Shown in pieces: positions 18,551-27,925 of a stretch of 50,529 nucleotides of DNA. The stretch is from Micromonosporaceae bacterium (GTDB lineage: Bacteria > Actinomycetota > Actinomycetes > Mycobacteriales > Micromonosporaceae). Where the stretch lies: assembly GCA_020027875.1 (NCBI GenBank), contig JAHRHA010000053.1, forward strand, positions 1-50,529, given 5' to 3'. The first letter of the stretch is position 1; each line of letters opens with the position of its first letter. A program made the translations under genes and the position numbers. Below the pieces are notes generated by a model. It did no database searches, had not been told where the DNA came from, and worked only from the letters and a program-made list of their open reading frames with translations.

Positions 18551-19255
18551 TCAGGGACCTGTGTTCCACCACCCCGGGTACGCCTCGCCGAGCAACCGTT
18601 CTGGCTCGCTGATGACGATGCCCGCCTGCCCGGTCTCGACTAGCCGATCGTGCCGCAGCTCTCGTAGCGTCCGGACCACCACCTCCCGGACGGTCCCGAC
18701 GGCGTTAGCCAGGTCCTGCTGCGTGATCCGCGCGACGAGTACGGCATCGCGCTGCCGCTCGGCGGCCAGGTCGAGCAGGTGGCGGGCGACCCGCTGGCGG
18801 ACGTTCGAGAACGCCGAGCGGCCAATCTCGGCCGCGAACGTCGACGCGCGCTCGCTCAGCTCGAATAGCAGCGCCCCGGCCATCCGTACATCGTGGTCGG
18901 CGATTCGCCGGACGACCCCCGGGCGGATCGCCAGCAGCTCGACGTCCGTGACTGCCTGGGTCGAGGCGGGCATGACGAATGCCTCGGTGTACAGCGACAG
19001 GACCCCCATCAGCGCCCCGGTACGGCAGTAGCGCATGGTCAACGTGCGGCCGTCGGGCGCGCTCGCGTACACCCGGACCAGGCCCCGCAGCACAAGCTCA
19101 ACGTGTCGTTGGTCCTCGCCCGCGCGGTGCAACGCCTGGCCCGCCGGCGCCCGTACCGGCTGCGCGTCCGTCAGCAGATCGTTCAGGAGCTCGTCGGGGA
19201 GGCCACGCAAGTGTGATGCCGCGACCGCCGCCCGCAGCAGATCGTCCACGGCCAA
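18551..19255 (-). CDS. Crp/Fnr-family transcriptional regulator
   Basis: 234 residues. Residues ~15-130 form a cyclic-nucleotide-binding-like jelly roll (VRAPAGQALHRAGEDQRHVE, LVLRGLVRVYASAPDGRTLT, YCRTGALMGVLSL). A long dimer helix follows (LFELSERASTFAAEIGR), then a Crp-type helix-turn-helix (RITQQDLANAVGTVREVVVR, TLRELRHDRLVETGQAGIVI). There are no Fnr-type cysteine clusters, so it is unlikely to hold an iron-sulfur cluster; residues for cAMP binding cannot be confirmed. It is upstream of, and abuts or overlaps, the monooxygenase remnant on the same strand. Confidence 0.9.
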   Translation of the reverse strand: MAVDDLLRAAVAASHLRGLPDELLNDLLTDAQPVRAPAGQALHRAGEDQRHVELVLRGLVRVYASAPDGRTLTMRYCRTGALMGVLSLYTEAFVMPASTQAVTDVELLAIRPGVVRRIADHDVRMAGALLFELSERASTFAAEIGRSAFSNVRQRVARHLLDLAAERQRDAVLVARITQQDLANAVGTVREVVVRTLRELRHDRLVETGQAGIVISEPERLLGEAYPGWWNTGP

Positions 19256-19640
19256 ACGCTACGCCGGCGGGGCGTGTGCCGATCCAGTCAGCGGTTCCTA
19301 AGTGCCGACGAGAGGGCGCTGAACACTCTTCTCCGCCGACGGGTGATGAAGTCGTAAGGCCAGGGTTGAGGCATGACCAAATGGCCCGACCGATCGGCGG
19401 CAACCGACGACCAGCGCCCGGTCAAAGGTTCATCATGCGTCTGCGGGGCAGCGGATGGTCAATTTGCCGGGAGCGCCAGCTCCGCACGCTCACTTCGAGG
19501 TCGGCCCGGCCGCCGGCCGTGATGAGGACGGCGGTGTTCTCGATCGGGGTGGGCCGTTGAGCTCATCCCGTCGACCGCGACGAGTCGAAAAGGCCACGTT
19601 GATCCGCCTCCGCGAGCGTCGGCGAATTGCGCCCCCGGCA
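19256..19640. other. Intergenic stretch with a possible MarR-tail remnant
   Basis: No complete gene is seen. The plus-strand reading LSADERALNTLLRRRVMKS followed by a stop (about 19290-19352) resembles the C-terminus of a MarR-family regulator but is too short to be sure. The rest is not convincingly coding. Confidence 0.3.
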
Positions 19641-20062
19641 GCCCATGCGGACGTCGGGCCGGCAGTTGTGCTGCCCGAACGTGCTCTTCGAGGGCGGTGC
19701 GGGAGAGACGATCCGCCCGCATCTGCTCGGTGACTTCGATCCCCACACGTTGCTGCGGCTGCCCACCGGCATCTTCCACGCCCAGGGCGTGAAGGCCAAC
19801 GTGCTGTTCTTCGACAGGAAGCCGGCTGCCGAGCTCCCGTGGACGGTGCGCGTGTGGGTGTACGACCTACGCACCAACCAGCACTTCACGCTCAAGCAGA
19901 ACCCGCCGCGTCGCGAACAACACTTGCAGGACTTCGTGGACTGCTACGCCGGGCAAGCCGCGGTCGGCCCGCGCCGAGACCGCGCGTTTCCGGTCGTTCT
20001 CCTACGCGAGATCGTCGCCACCAGAAACTGCCGACCTGGTGGACGGGAGAACCAGCCGCCGG
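19640..20062 (+). pseudogene. Type I restriction methylase (HsdM) C-terminal remnant
   Basis: The frame from about 19675 reads NVLFEGGAGETIRPHLLGDF, DPHTLLRLPTGIFHAQGVKA, NVLFFDRKPAAELPW, VWVYDLRTNQHFTLKQNP and LQDFVDCY, the characteristic end of N6-adenine type I methylases. Just upstream, AVVLP lies in another frame, and a 2-bp loss explains the shift (GCCCGA(CA)ACGTG). Further on, RFRSFSYA appears in a third frame, so the tail is also broken. The catalytic NPPF domain and any HsdS or HsdR genes are absent. This is debris of a restriction-modification locus. Confidence 0.8.
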
Positions 20063-20141
20063 CGGCATCGGCCCTGCCCTCGTCCAATGTTGCGCCGCTC
20101 AGCGCTGCGACCCTCACGGCGTTGTATCAGACAATGGATGG

Positions 20142-21017
20142 ATGTCGCTGGCAGACCGGATCCCCTACGGGCGCTACTTCGAGATCATGGCCGTGCCTGA
20201 GCCCGGCGTTTCGATCCATTCGTTCGCATTTCTGCGACGGCTGACGTCAGGGGTGCTGGAAACGTCGCCGGTCTGGGACGCCCATGCGCACATCGGCCGT
20301 GACCGGGACGGCCGCCACTTGGATGTGGAGACGTTGATCCGCGACCTGGACGAGTACCACGTCGATGGCGCGGTGGTGTTTCCGTTCGACGATCCGGATC
20401 AGGGCATCGACTTCCGCGAGCCCAACGACACGATCTGGGCAGCGTTCGAACGGGCGCCAGATAGATTGATCCCTTTCATGCGGCTCAACCCGAATGGGCC
20501 GTGGGAGACGGAGTACCAACGCTGCCGTGATCGCGGTCATCGCGGGATCAAGCTGCACCCGCGGGCGCAGAACTTCTCGCTGGATTCACCAGCCGCGCGG
20601 GACCTGTTCGCACAAGCTGCGTCCGATGGTTTGCCTGTGCTCGTGCACACCGGCTTCGGTATGGGGCCGGTCTCCGATACCGTGGCCGACCTGGCCAAGG
20701 CAATGCCCGATTTGCAACTTATCCTGGCTCACTCCACATTCATCGACATGCCTCGAGCCGCCGCGGTGCTCGCTCCATATCCGAACGTCTATTTCGAGAC
20801 CTCGGTGGTGCAGGCGTACGATCTTTTCGCTGTCCTGGACACGATCGACCCGGCACGAGTGCTGTACGGATCCGACCTGCCGTACGCGAGCAGCGGAAAC
20901 TCGCTGCGCGACTTGGCCGTTATCGCCAGTGTCGCAGGCATCGACAAGGCTCACTACGCAGGTCTCTTCGGCGGCAACCTGCTCAGCCTGCTTGCGGGAA
21001 CGGCGATGGCTCGATGA
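20142..21017 (+). CDS. Amidohydrolase-2 family metal-dependent hydrolase
   Basis: 291 residues from the ATG at 20142; the next in-frame ATG (MAVPEPGVS) is 15 codons on and could also be used. A TIM-barrel amidohydrolase is indicated by the metal-ligand set WDAHAHIGRD (H48, H50), IKLHPRAQNF (H139), VLVHTGFG (H169), ILAHSTF (H197) and LYGSDLPYAS (D245). The family (ACMSD/gamma-resorcylate decarboxylase-like and related hydrolases) acts on small acids or lactones; the substrate is unknown. It overlaps the next gene by four bases (ATGA), so the two proteins are probably made together. The HsdM debris ends about 80 bp upstream and seems unrelated. Confidence 0.88.
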   Translation: MSLADRIPYGRYFEIMAVPEPGVSIHSFAFLRRLTSGVLETSPVWDAHAHIGRDRDGRHLDVETLIRDLDEYHVDGAVVFPFDDPDQGIDFREPNDTIWAAFERAPDRLIPFMRLNPNGPWETEYQRCRDRGHRGIKLHPRAQNFSLDSPAARDLFAQAASDGLPVLVHTGFGMGPVSDTVADLAKAMPDLQLILAHSTFIDMPRAAAVLAPYPNVYFETSVVQAYDLFAVLDTIDPARVLYGSDLPYASSGNSLRDLAVIASVAGIDKAHYAGLFGGNLLSLLAGTAMAR

Positions 21018-21463
21018 GACCACGCGACCGGGTACTGGTGCGGGGCGACCATGCTCTGGCGGTTTGTCGGGAGGTCGTGGCGCGCGGACTGCACCCCGAG
21101 GACGTCGATGTCGACGCCGGTGACAGGATCCTGCCGCTGGTCCTTGACGATCGACATCATTTATTGATGTGGATGCGGCTCTACTCGCGATGCCTCGCGG
21201 CGCGCAACCTGTTCTGGGCCGGAGCAGTCGAACGGTGCCTGTGGGAGATCGAGGCAGGGCTTCGGGCTGCGGCCGAGGCGCCGTGCTTTCTTGATGAGGT
21301 GTACTTCGCGGAGCTCCGTGACCTACTTCTAGCGACGCGGGGTGCGATCATTTCAGGCGAGACCAACGTCGACCACCACGGGCCCTACGCAGCGCTGACG
21401 ACGGCTCAGAACCTATGCGTGACGCGCATGATCAGGCGTGGAGCATTCGCCGATGTCCCGTAG
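21014..21463 (+). CDS. Unknown protein coupled to the amidohydrolase
   Basis: 149 residues, ATG at 21014 within the stop of the amidohydrolase gene. It begins with a short beta-rich part (MRPRDRVLVRGDHALAVCRE, VDVDAGDRILPLVLDDRHH), then is largely helical (LLMWMRLYSRCLAARNLFWA, AVERCLWEIEAGLRAAAEAP). I do not recognise a family. Four cysteines and paired histidines (DDRHH, NVDHHGPYA) might bind metal, but no standard motif is formed. Coupling suggests it is a partner or accessory of the amidohydrolase. Confidence 0.7.
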   Translation: MRPRDRVLVRGDHALAVCREVVARGLHPEDVDVDAGDRILPLVLDDRHHLLMWMRLYSRCLAARNLFWAGAVERCLWEIEAGLRAAAEAPCFLDEVYFAELRDLLLATRGAIISGETNVDHHGPYAALTTAQNLCVTRMIRRGAFADVP

Positions 21464-21470
21464 GACCAAG

Positions 21471-21635
21471 TTAACCGGTCAGCGTTGTCTTCGGGCGGAC
21501 GATACAGAACTCGTTGCCTTCCGGGTCAGCGAGTACGGTCCACGACTCGGCGCCCGTTTGCCCGATGTCGACCCTGCGTGCGCCCAGCGAGAGGATGCGC
21601 GGTGGAACGCCGGATTCTTCTACGATTGGCCGCCG
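21471..21635 (-). pseudogene. Glyoxalase/VOC-family protein, C-terminal remnant
   Basis: Without any start codon, the minus strand reads ILSLGARRVDIGQTGAESWT followed by VLADPEGNEFCIVRP and a TAA at 21471. This is the typical end of a glyoxalase/bleomycin-resistance-like domain: the GAxxVDxGQ strand and the ADPEGNEFC motif with its metal-ligand Glu. The N-terminal two thirds are missing; the fragment runs into the 3' end of the SARP gene at 21620. Confidence 0.7.
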
Positions 21636-24433
21636 GCGTCACTGGCGGTCTGGAGCTGGCCGAGCGTGCGACGCATGTATTCCAGCGCATGGCGGTGGTC
21701 ACTTATCGCGGTGTCGTCAGAAGTCGGCCCACCGGCGGCGGCGAGCGCGTCGCGGGTGTCGGCGACCAGCGTGGCCCAGGCGGTGCTGTCGAGCAGGCCG
21801 GTCGTTTCCAGGAATCCCAGGATCCGGGCGCTGTCCTGGAACCGTCCGACCGCCGCCATCATGTTGACGAAGTCGACTGCGGCCACGGACGTGCCCTGCA
21901 AGTTGTCGGCGTCGAGGAGCTCGTCGATGTACGAGCGCAGGACCCGAAATGCCGCCGACCGGTCGCCTCGCCGAAACAGCGCCCTGGCCTGCACGGATAA
22001 GGTCGGCGAGTGGGTGCGATCGGGGATCGACACGCTAATCGCCTCGTCGAACAGCTGATCCGCGCGGTCCTGCTTGCCCTGGAACGCGGCCGAGAACCCG
22101 AGCAGCGACAGCGTCCAGTTCAACAACGTGGGCGGGCCCTGGCTGCGGTACCGCTGGGCGAGCCGTTCGAGGACTGCGTCGCCTTCGGCGTAGTGGCCCT
22201 GGAATAGTAGTGCGGCGCCGACATCGACCTCGACGTGCTCGGCCAGGTCGTCCGCGCCGAGGCGATGCAGCTCGGCCATGGCCGCCGGAGCCGATTCGAG
22301 CTGTGCCGGGTAGTCGTCGTGGACGTTCGCGCGGGCGTGCCGGACCACGGGGTGGTCCGGGTCGCCGTAGCGCTGGAGGAGCCGTTCGTACTCGGCCGGG
22401 TTCTGGCTGAGGTGGTAGCGCTGGGCAGCCGCGGCGAGGGCGAAGGCGATCAGCGGCTCTTCGCCCGGCGGGGTGATCGATAGGATGCGCTCGGCCCATT
22501 CGCCGATCTCGTGCCGGTGCCTGAGTGCACCCTCGGAGACGACGGGTCCGACCAGGGCGTGGGCGAGCCGGTGGTCACCGGCGGCGCAGGCCCGGTCGAC
22601 CGTGGCGCGCAGGTTGGGCCAGAGCTCATCGAGGCGGGCCACGCCCTCGATCTCGGCCGGGCCGGCGAGGAGCCCATGGATGTGCGTGACCCGGTCCAGG
22701 CAGTACCGGGTGTGCGCGACCATGACGGTTTCGGTGTCACCGTCCGCGTTGAGGTGTTCGGCGGCGAACTGCCGCATCGGCTCCAGGAGCCGGAATCGCT
22801 GGCCGAACGGACCGGGCTCGGCGACCAGCATCGACCGTTCCACCAGGACGGGCAGGATGTCGTCGACGTCGAGCGCCGTGCCGGCGGCGACCGCTTCGGC
22901 GCCGGCACGGTCGAACGAACCGACGAAGACCGACAGCCGTTGGAACAGGATCTGTTCGGGCGGGGCGAGCAGGTCGTACGACCACCTGATCGTGGCCCGC
23001 ATCGCACGGTGCCGGCCGGCGCCGGTTCGCCGGCCGCCGACCAGCAGCCGGAGCTGATCGTCGAGGCGGGCCAGCAGCTCGGCCGGGGTGAGGCTGGTGG
23101 TACGGGCGGCGGCCAGCTCGATCGCGAGCGGGAGGCCGTCGAGCCGGTGGCAGATCTGCTCGACCGTTGCTCGGTTCGCCAGTGGGTCGAATGTGGACGA
23201 TAGCGCCGACGCGCGCTCGTTGAACAGCTCCGCACCCGGTCCGGTCGGCTCCAGCGGCGCCACCGCGATCACCCGCTCGTGGCCGTGGCTGAGCCCGAGC
23301 CTTTCGAGGGAGGTGGCCAGCACCCGCACGTCTGGGCAGCCCTCCGCGACTGCCTGGACGAGCCGCGTCGCGCCGTCTATGACATGTTCGCAGTTGTCCA
23401 GCAGGAGCAGTGCCCGACGCGACCGCAGCGCGAGCACGATGGACTCGCTCAGGACCCGGCCCGGGCCCTCCTTGACGCCCAGCACCGCGGCGACGGCCCC
23501 GGGCACCTCCTGTGCTGCGGCGATCTCGGTCAGGTCGACCAGCCACGCGGCGTCGTCGACGCCGATCCGCTGGGCGGCCGCCAGGGCGAGCCGGGTCTTG
23601 CCGATGCCACCCGCACCGACCAGCGTCACCACCGGGTAGCTAGCCAGTGCGTCATCTATGCATTCGAGGTCGGCGTCGCGGCCGATCAGCCGGCCCGGGC
23701 GGCTGGGAAGATTGCCCCCGCGTGGCGCCGGCCGCTCGCCGGCTAGCCGCCGGTCGTGGCCGAGGACCATCGACTCCAGCTCGCGCAGGCGGGGTCCGGG
23801 TTCGACGCCCAGATGCTCGACGAGATGCCGGCGAGCGGCGCGGTAAGCGGCCAGCGCGTCGGCCTGTCGGCCGACGCGATACAGCGCTGTCATCAGCAGC
23901 GCCCACAGCCCTTCCCGGAACGGGTACGAAGCGGTCAGCTCGGTCAGCGGGCCCAGGGCCGATGCCGCGTCGGCCTCGACCCGGGCCGCCAGATCGGCCT
24001 CGACCACGCCGAGCCATCGCTCAACCAACCCGTCCACTGTGGCAGCGAGTCCCGGAACCGCGAGCCCGGTCAGCGGGTGCCCGGTCCACTCGGCCAGCGC
24101 CCCGTCCATGTCGCCGGCGTCGGCCCGGCGCTGGAACCGGATTACATCGACCGCGTCCGTGGCCAGGTCGAGACGGTACGCAGCACCGGTCCGGACGATG
24201 GTGTCGGCGCCGAGGCTCTTGCGCAGCTGCGTGATGTACGACTGCAGGGTCCGCTCGGCGGTCCGGGGCGGATGCTCTCCCCAGATCAGCTCGACCAGGC
24301 GCCACACCGGGACCGCGGTGCCGGGCGAGAGCGCCAGCGCCGCCAGCAGCGCCTGGCACTTCGCCGGGCCGACCTCGACCGGCTCGCCGCCGTCGGTGAC
24401 CGCTGCCACCCCGCCCAGCAGCCGAATTCGCAC
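21620..24433 (-). CDS. AfsR/SARP-family regulator with BTAD and NB-ARC-like ATPase
   Basis: 937 residues if started at the GTG at 24433, which follows GGAAGG by 7 bases; the frame is open to a TTG at 24463 as an alternative. Order: OmpR-like DNA-binding domain (IRLLGGVAAVTDGGEPVEVG, TLQSYITQLRKSLG), BTAD (PFREGLWALLMTALYRVGRQ), then an ATPase with Walker A LVGAGGIGKTRLAL, Walker B ALLLLDNCEHV, and GLPLAIELAAA of NB-ARC type. A TPR-like C-terminal half follows (LAQRYRSQGPPTLLNW). Such proteins activate secondary metabolism or stress genes in actinomycetes. It is divergent from the DUF4386 genes and the ABC exporter, which are plausible targets. Unlike the copy at the left edge it is intact. 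Confidence 0.92.
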   Translation of the reverse strand: MRIRLLGGVAAVTDGGEPVEVGPAKCQALLAALALSPGTAVPVWRLVELIWGEHPPRTAERTLQSYITQLRKSLGADTIVRTGAAYRLDLATDAVDVIRFQRRADAGDMDGALAEWTGHPLTGLAVPGLAATVDGLVERWLGVVEADLAARVEADAASALGPLTELTASYPFREGLWALLMTALYRVGRQADALAAYRAARRHLVEHLGVEPGPRLRELESMVLGHDRRLAGERPAPRGGNLPSRPGRLIGRDADLECIDDALASYPVVTLVGAGGIGKTRLALAAAQRIGVDDAAWLVDLTEIAAAQEVPGAVAAVLGVKEGPGRVLSESIVLALRSRRALLLLDNCEHVIDGATRLVQAVAEGCPDVRVLATSLERLGLSHGHERVIAVAPLEPTGPGAELFNERASALSSTFDPLANRATVEQICHRLDGLPLAIELAAARTTSLTPAELLARLDDQLRLLVGGRRTGAGRHRAMRATIRWSYDLLAPPEQILFQRLSVFVGSFDRAGAEAVAAGTALDVDDILPVLVERSMLVAEPGPFGQRFRLLEPMRQFAAEHLNADGDTETVMVAHTRYCLDRVTHIHGLLAGPAEIEGVARLDELWPNLRATVDRACAAGDHRLAHALVGPVVSEGALRHRHEIGEWAERILSITPPGEEPLIAFALAAAAQRYHLSQNPAEYERLLQRYGDPDHPVVRHARANVHDDYPAQLESAPAAMAELHRLGADDLAEHVEVDVGAALLFQGHYAEGDAVLERLAQRYRSQGPPTLLNWTLSLLGFSAAFQGKQDRADQLFDEAISVSIPDRTHSPTLSVQARALFRRGDRSAAFRVLRSYIDELLDADNLQGTSVAAVDFVNMMAAVGRFQDSARILGFLETTGLLDSTAWATLVADTRDALAAAGGPTSDDTAISDHRHALEYMRRTLGQLQTASDAGGQS

Positions 24434-24644
24434 CCCGGAACCTTCCACAACCGCCTCTCGCAAGCGCTCACGCCACGCCTCAACAGTCTCTCAACCGTTC
24501 CACATCCGCGACCCGACAGGTATCGGGCACGGTCGACACATGACCATTGCCCGGCATGACCGCGCAGCGCCCGAGCCGTGGGGGCCTGCGGCGACGCGGC
24601 ACGAATCGCACGGTCAGCTGTCACGAGTTCGATGGAGGAGTTCG

Positions 24645-25325
24645 ATGGGATCCAACCGGTACGCCGCCCGCCTTGCTGGTGGCATGTTTCTGCTCGTCAT
24701 CGCCGCCGTCCTGGTCAGCTCGATGTTCCAGGGCGGCGGTATCAGCCCCTCCGATGACATCGCCGGGACCCTTCGCTCAATCGCCGACAACGCCGTCGGC
24801 TTCCGGCTGAGCATCGTGTCTCTAGCGATAGCCAGCATCGGGACGCTGGTGCTCGCGTCCATGCTCTACGCGTTGACCAAACGGCGGGACGAGAACCTGG
24901 CGATCCTGGCGCTGGCCTGCCGCGCAGTGGAGGCGGCACTGTACGCCATCGGAATCCTCAGCGTGTTGATCCTGCTGTCACTGAGCGACGAACCGACCGC
25001 CGGCGAACAGGAACTAGGCGCCGTCGTGGTCGATGTGGCGTCGCTGAGCACCAACGTCGGGGCAATCTTCTTTGCCGTGGGCAGCACCGTGTTCGCGTAC
25101 TTACTACTCAGGGCTCGTTCGGTTCCCGTCCCGTTTGCCGCTCTCGGCGTGGTGGCCTCGCTCATTCTGGTCATCGGCGTACCGCTGGAAACCGCCGCCG
25201 GCCGCACCACCGCCGACGGCGCATCCATCATCTTGTGGCTGCCGATGTTCGTCTTCGAGATCGCCACGGGCGTGTGGCTGTTAGTCAAGGGCGTCCGGAC
25301 GCCCGACATGGCCGCCGTCTCCTGA
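24645..25325 (+). CDS. DUF4386-family membrane protein, copy 1
   Basis: 226 residues, ATG at 24645 right after GGAGGAG. Six hydrophobic segments, with the typical DUF4386 opening (YAARLAGGMFLLVIAAVLVS, FRLSIVSLAIASIGTLVLAS), the alternating segments around ACRAVEAALYAIGILSVLIL, and FFAVGSTVFAYLLLRARSVP near the C-terminus. The family has no assigned function. It is followed at 78 bases by a paralogue, so the two are probably one operon, divergent from the SARP regulator. Confidence 0.85.
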   Translation: MGSNRYAARLAGGMFLLVIAAVLVSSMFQGGGISPSDDIAGTLRSIADNAVGFRLSIVSLAIASIGTLVLASMLYALTKRRDENLAILALACRAVEAALYAIGILSVLILLSLSDEPTAGEQELGAVVVDVASLSTNVGAIFFAVGSTVFAYLLLRARSVPVPFAALGVVASLILVIGVPLETAAGRTTADGASIILWLPMFVFEIATGVWLLVKGVRTPDMAAVS

Positions 25326-25402
25326 TTTCCGGCAGTTGGCCAGCATGGGAAACCGTCTCCGATCGAAGAATGCCAGCAACGACTAAGGAAGGGAGACCTA
25401 AG

Positions 25403-26146
25403 GTGATCGAACGGATTGCAAATGCATCGCCACGTCGTTTGGCGAGAATCGCGGGGGTCATGTGGCTGCTCGTGATCGTGGGGGGCATCTTCGCCGAAGC
25501 CGCGTTCTCTAGCGTCGGCGAGCCGGGTGACGCGGCCGCCACGACCGTCCGTATCCGTGACTCGGTCACGCTGATTCGCGCCGGCCTCCTCAGCTACCTT
25601 CTCGCCGGCCCGCCCTTCGTGCTGACGGCGATCGTGCTCTACGTGTTGCTCAAGCACGTCCATGAGCTGGCCGCCATCACCATGGTCGCCCTCAACGCGA
25701 TCGGCACCGCGATCTGGTCCCTCAACCTGCTCAACTGGTACACCGCGCTGACCATCGCCACGGGCGACACGTACCAGCGCTCCTTCGGCACGGCCGGCGC
25801 CGACGTGCTAACCATGCTATACGTCGACATGTATAACACCGGGGTCAGTATCGCGTTTGTGTTCGACGGCCTGTGGCTGGCGCCGCTGGGGTACCTGGTG
25901 ATCAGGTCGGGCTACTTCCCCAAGGTGCTGGGCGTCGCGCTGATTGTCGGCTGCGCCCTCTACCTTGCCGGCTTCGTATTCGTAGACCTGCTCGCCCCCG
26001 ACGCCGCCGGCGGGATCGATTACCTCTTCGGCGCCATCGGGGGGCTTTCGGAGCTGGCGATGGTCGCCTGGCTGGTGGTGAAGGGCATCCGGCTGCCCGC
26101 GAGGGGTGCGGCGGTTCCTGCCACCGCCAACCATCTCCAGCGGTAG
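25403..26146 (+). CDS. DUF4386-family membrane protein, copy 2
   Basis: 247 residues from the GTG at 25403, preceded by GGAAGGGAG. The opening matches the family (RRLARIAGVMWLLVIVGGIF), followed by an extracytoplasmic loop (FSSVGEPGDAAATTVRIRD), LLSYLLAGPPFVLTAIVLYV, and IAFVFDGLWLAPLGYLVIRS, with FPKVLGVALIVGCALYLAGF near the end. Six membrane segments are likely. Same arrangement as copy 1 but clearly diverged, so an old duplication. The function is unknown. The stop is only 40 bases from the convergent ABC gene. Confidence 0.87.
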   Translation: MIERIANASPRRLARIAGVMWLLVIVGGIFAEAAFSSVGEPGDAAATTVRIRDSVTLIRAGLLSYLLAGPPFVLTAIVLYVLLKHVHELAAITMVALNAIGTAIWSLNLLNWYTALTIATGDTYQRSFGTAGADVLTMLYVDMYNTGVSIAFVFDGLWLAPLGYLVIRSGYFPKVLGVALIVGCALYLAGFVFVDLLAPDAAGGIDYLFGAIGGLSELAMVAWLVVKGIRLPARGAAVPATANHLQR

Positions 26147-26185
26147 TCCGGGTAGCTCATATCTGTCTGGAATGGCGTAGAGGAG

Positions 26186-27925
26186 TCACCTCGAAGAGCC
26201 GTGCCAAGATCTCCAGAGCGCGGCGTAGGCCCCGTCCGCGCGAATGAGTTCGTCGTGGCTGCCGAGCTCCGTGATCCGACCGTCCTCCATGACCGCGACT
26301 CGGTCGGCGTCGTAAGCGGTGTTGAGGCGGTGCGCGATCGCGATGACGGTACGCCCGGTGACCACGGCCGCGAGTGCGCGTTCGGTCCGCCGGGCGGTCG
26401 TAGGATCGAGCGCGGCGGTCGCCTCGTCGAGGATCAGTGTGTGCGGGTCGGCGAGCACGAGTCGCGCCAGCGCGAGTTGCTGGGCGTCGGCGGCACCGAG
26501 CTCACGAGCGCCGTCGCCAAGCTCCGTGTCGAGACCGTTGGGCAGGTCGTCGTACCAGTCGGCTCCGACGGCGGCCAGCGCGGAACGCATCTGGTCATCG
26601 GCTGCATCGGGTGCGGCGAAGGCGAGGTTGTCGCGGAGCGAGCCGATGAAGACGTGATGTTCCTGGGTGACCAGGGCGACCTGGCGGCGACGCTCGGTCG
26701 GGTCCAGCTCGGTGACCGGGCAGCCGCCGAGGCTCACGACGCCCTCGCGCGGGGCATCGACCCCGGCGAGCAGCCGGGCGAGCGTGGACTTTCCGGCACC
26801 CGATGGGCCGACAATCGCGAGCCGCTCGCCGGGGCGCACCTGGAGGTCGATGCCGTGCAGAACATCGCGGCCATCCAGGTAGGAGTACCGTGCACCCCGC
26901 ACCACGATCTGCTCACCGGACGGTACGGCCTCATGGCCGCGCGGTTCCGGCGGCACCTGGCCGACGCCGAGCACGCGGGCGAACGAGGCGACGCCGCGCT
27001 GGGCCTGCTCTACCCACTGCAGCAGCCGATCTAGTGGATCGGTCGCCTGCTGGAGATAGAGCGCGGCGGCGACCAACTCGCCCAGCGTCACCATGCCCCT
27101 GGTCAGCAAGAACCCGCCTACCCCGAGGATCGCCGCAACGGGTACGGCGTAGCTGGCCTCCACCACGGGAAAGAACACCGACCGCAGCGCGAGCGTCCTT
27201 CTCCGCGTGGCCCACAACCGACCGATGCGCTCGGTTCCGTGCGCGATGCGGTTGTCGGTCAGGCGGAGCGCCTCGACCGTGCGCGCCCCCTCCGCCGTCG
27301 TGGTCAACGCGTCGGTCAGGTCAGCCGTGGCCGCACCCTCCGCGAGGTACGCGGCGCTAGCGCGACGCAGATACCAACGGCAGACGAGGTAGATCGACGG
27401 CAGCCCGGCCAGAGCGACGACTCCGAGCAGTGGATGAAGCAGGAACACGGCGCCGAAGAGCAGCGACAGGTGCGCCGACGCGATGACGAAGACAGGCACG
27501 ACCTCTCGGACCATCGTTCCGACGGTCGTCACGTCGACCGAGCTGCGGGTTGTAAGATCCCCGGTCCCGGCCCGCTCGACCGCGGAGACAGGCAGGCTGA
27601 GCGTCCGGGAAACGAAATCCTCGCGCAACCGGGCGAGCGCGCGTTCACCGATGCGGTGCCCTGCGTAGTAGGCGTACCGGGTGAGCAGGCCCTGGGCCAG
27701 CACACAGAGGCCGATCGCGAGGGCCAAGCGATCCACGGCCGCGGCACCCGCACCGGCGGACACCTGGTCGACAATGCTGCCAAGCAACCACGGCGCGGCC
27801 AGCCCGGTAACTGCGCCCAGGCTGTGCAGCACGAGAACGATGACGAATGCCCGGCGGTCACGCGAGATGAGGCCCTGGGCGGCCCGGCGGACCGTGGCCC
27901 GATCCGCGACCGGAAGCGCGGTCAC
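26186..27925 (-). CDS. ABC exporter half-transporter, subunit B (Walker A intact, signature motif degenerate)
   Basis: 579 residues from the GTG at 27925. The membrane domain (residues ~25-310) has six segments. The ATPase domain has Walker A GPSGAGKS (373-380), Q-loop LVTQEHHVF (418-426) and Walker B TLILDEATAALD (496-507, catalytic Glu501), with the switch His in AIAHRLN. The ABC signature, normally LSGGQ, reads ELGAADAQQ (475-483). It overlaps the stop of subunit A by four bases and must pair with it: subunit A has the good signature, this one the good Walker A. Heterodimeric exporters of this kind move drugs, peptides or lipids; the cargo is unknown. Confidence 0.9.
   Translation of the reverse strand: MTALPVADRATVRRAAQGLISRDRRAFVIVLVLHSLGAVTGLAAPWLLGSIVDQVSAGAGAAAVDRLALAIGLCVLAQGLLTRYAYYAGHRIGERALARLREDFVSRTLSLPVSAVERAGTGDLTTRSSVDVTTVGTMVREVVPVFVIASAHLSLLFGAVFLLHPLLGVVALAGLPSIYLVCRWYLRRASAAYLAEGAATADLTDALTTTAEGARTVEALRLTDNRIAHGTERIGRLWATRRRTLALRSVFFPVVEASYAVPVAAILGVGGFLLTRGMVTLGELVAAALYLQQATDPLDRLLQWVEQAQRGVASFARVLGVGQVPPEPRGHEAVPSGEQIVVRGARYSYLDGRDVLHGIDLQVRPGERLAIVGPSGAGKSTLARLLAGVDAPREGVVSLGGCPVTELDPTERRRQVALVTQEHHVFIGSLRDNLAFAAPDAADDQMRSALAAVGADWYDDLPNGLDTELGDGARELGAADAQQLALARLVLADPHTLILDEATAALDPTTARRTERALAAVVTGRTVIAIAHRLNTAYDADRVAVMEDGRITELGSHDELIRADGAYAALWRSWHGSSR

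Noticed and set aside
17931..19031. 366-residue plus-strand frame opposite the monooxygenase and Crp genes
   Set aside because: Antisense to two recognisable genes; low-complexity Arg/Ser composition.
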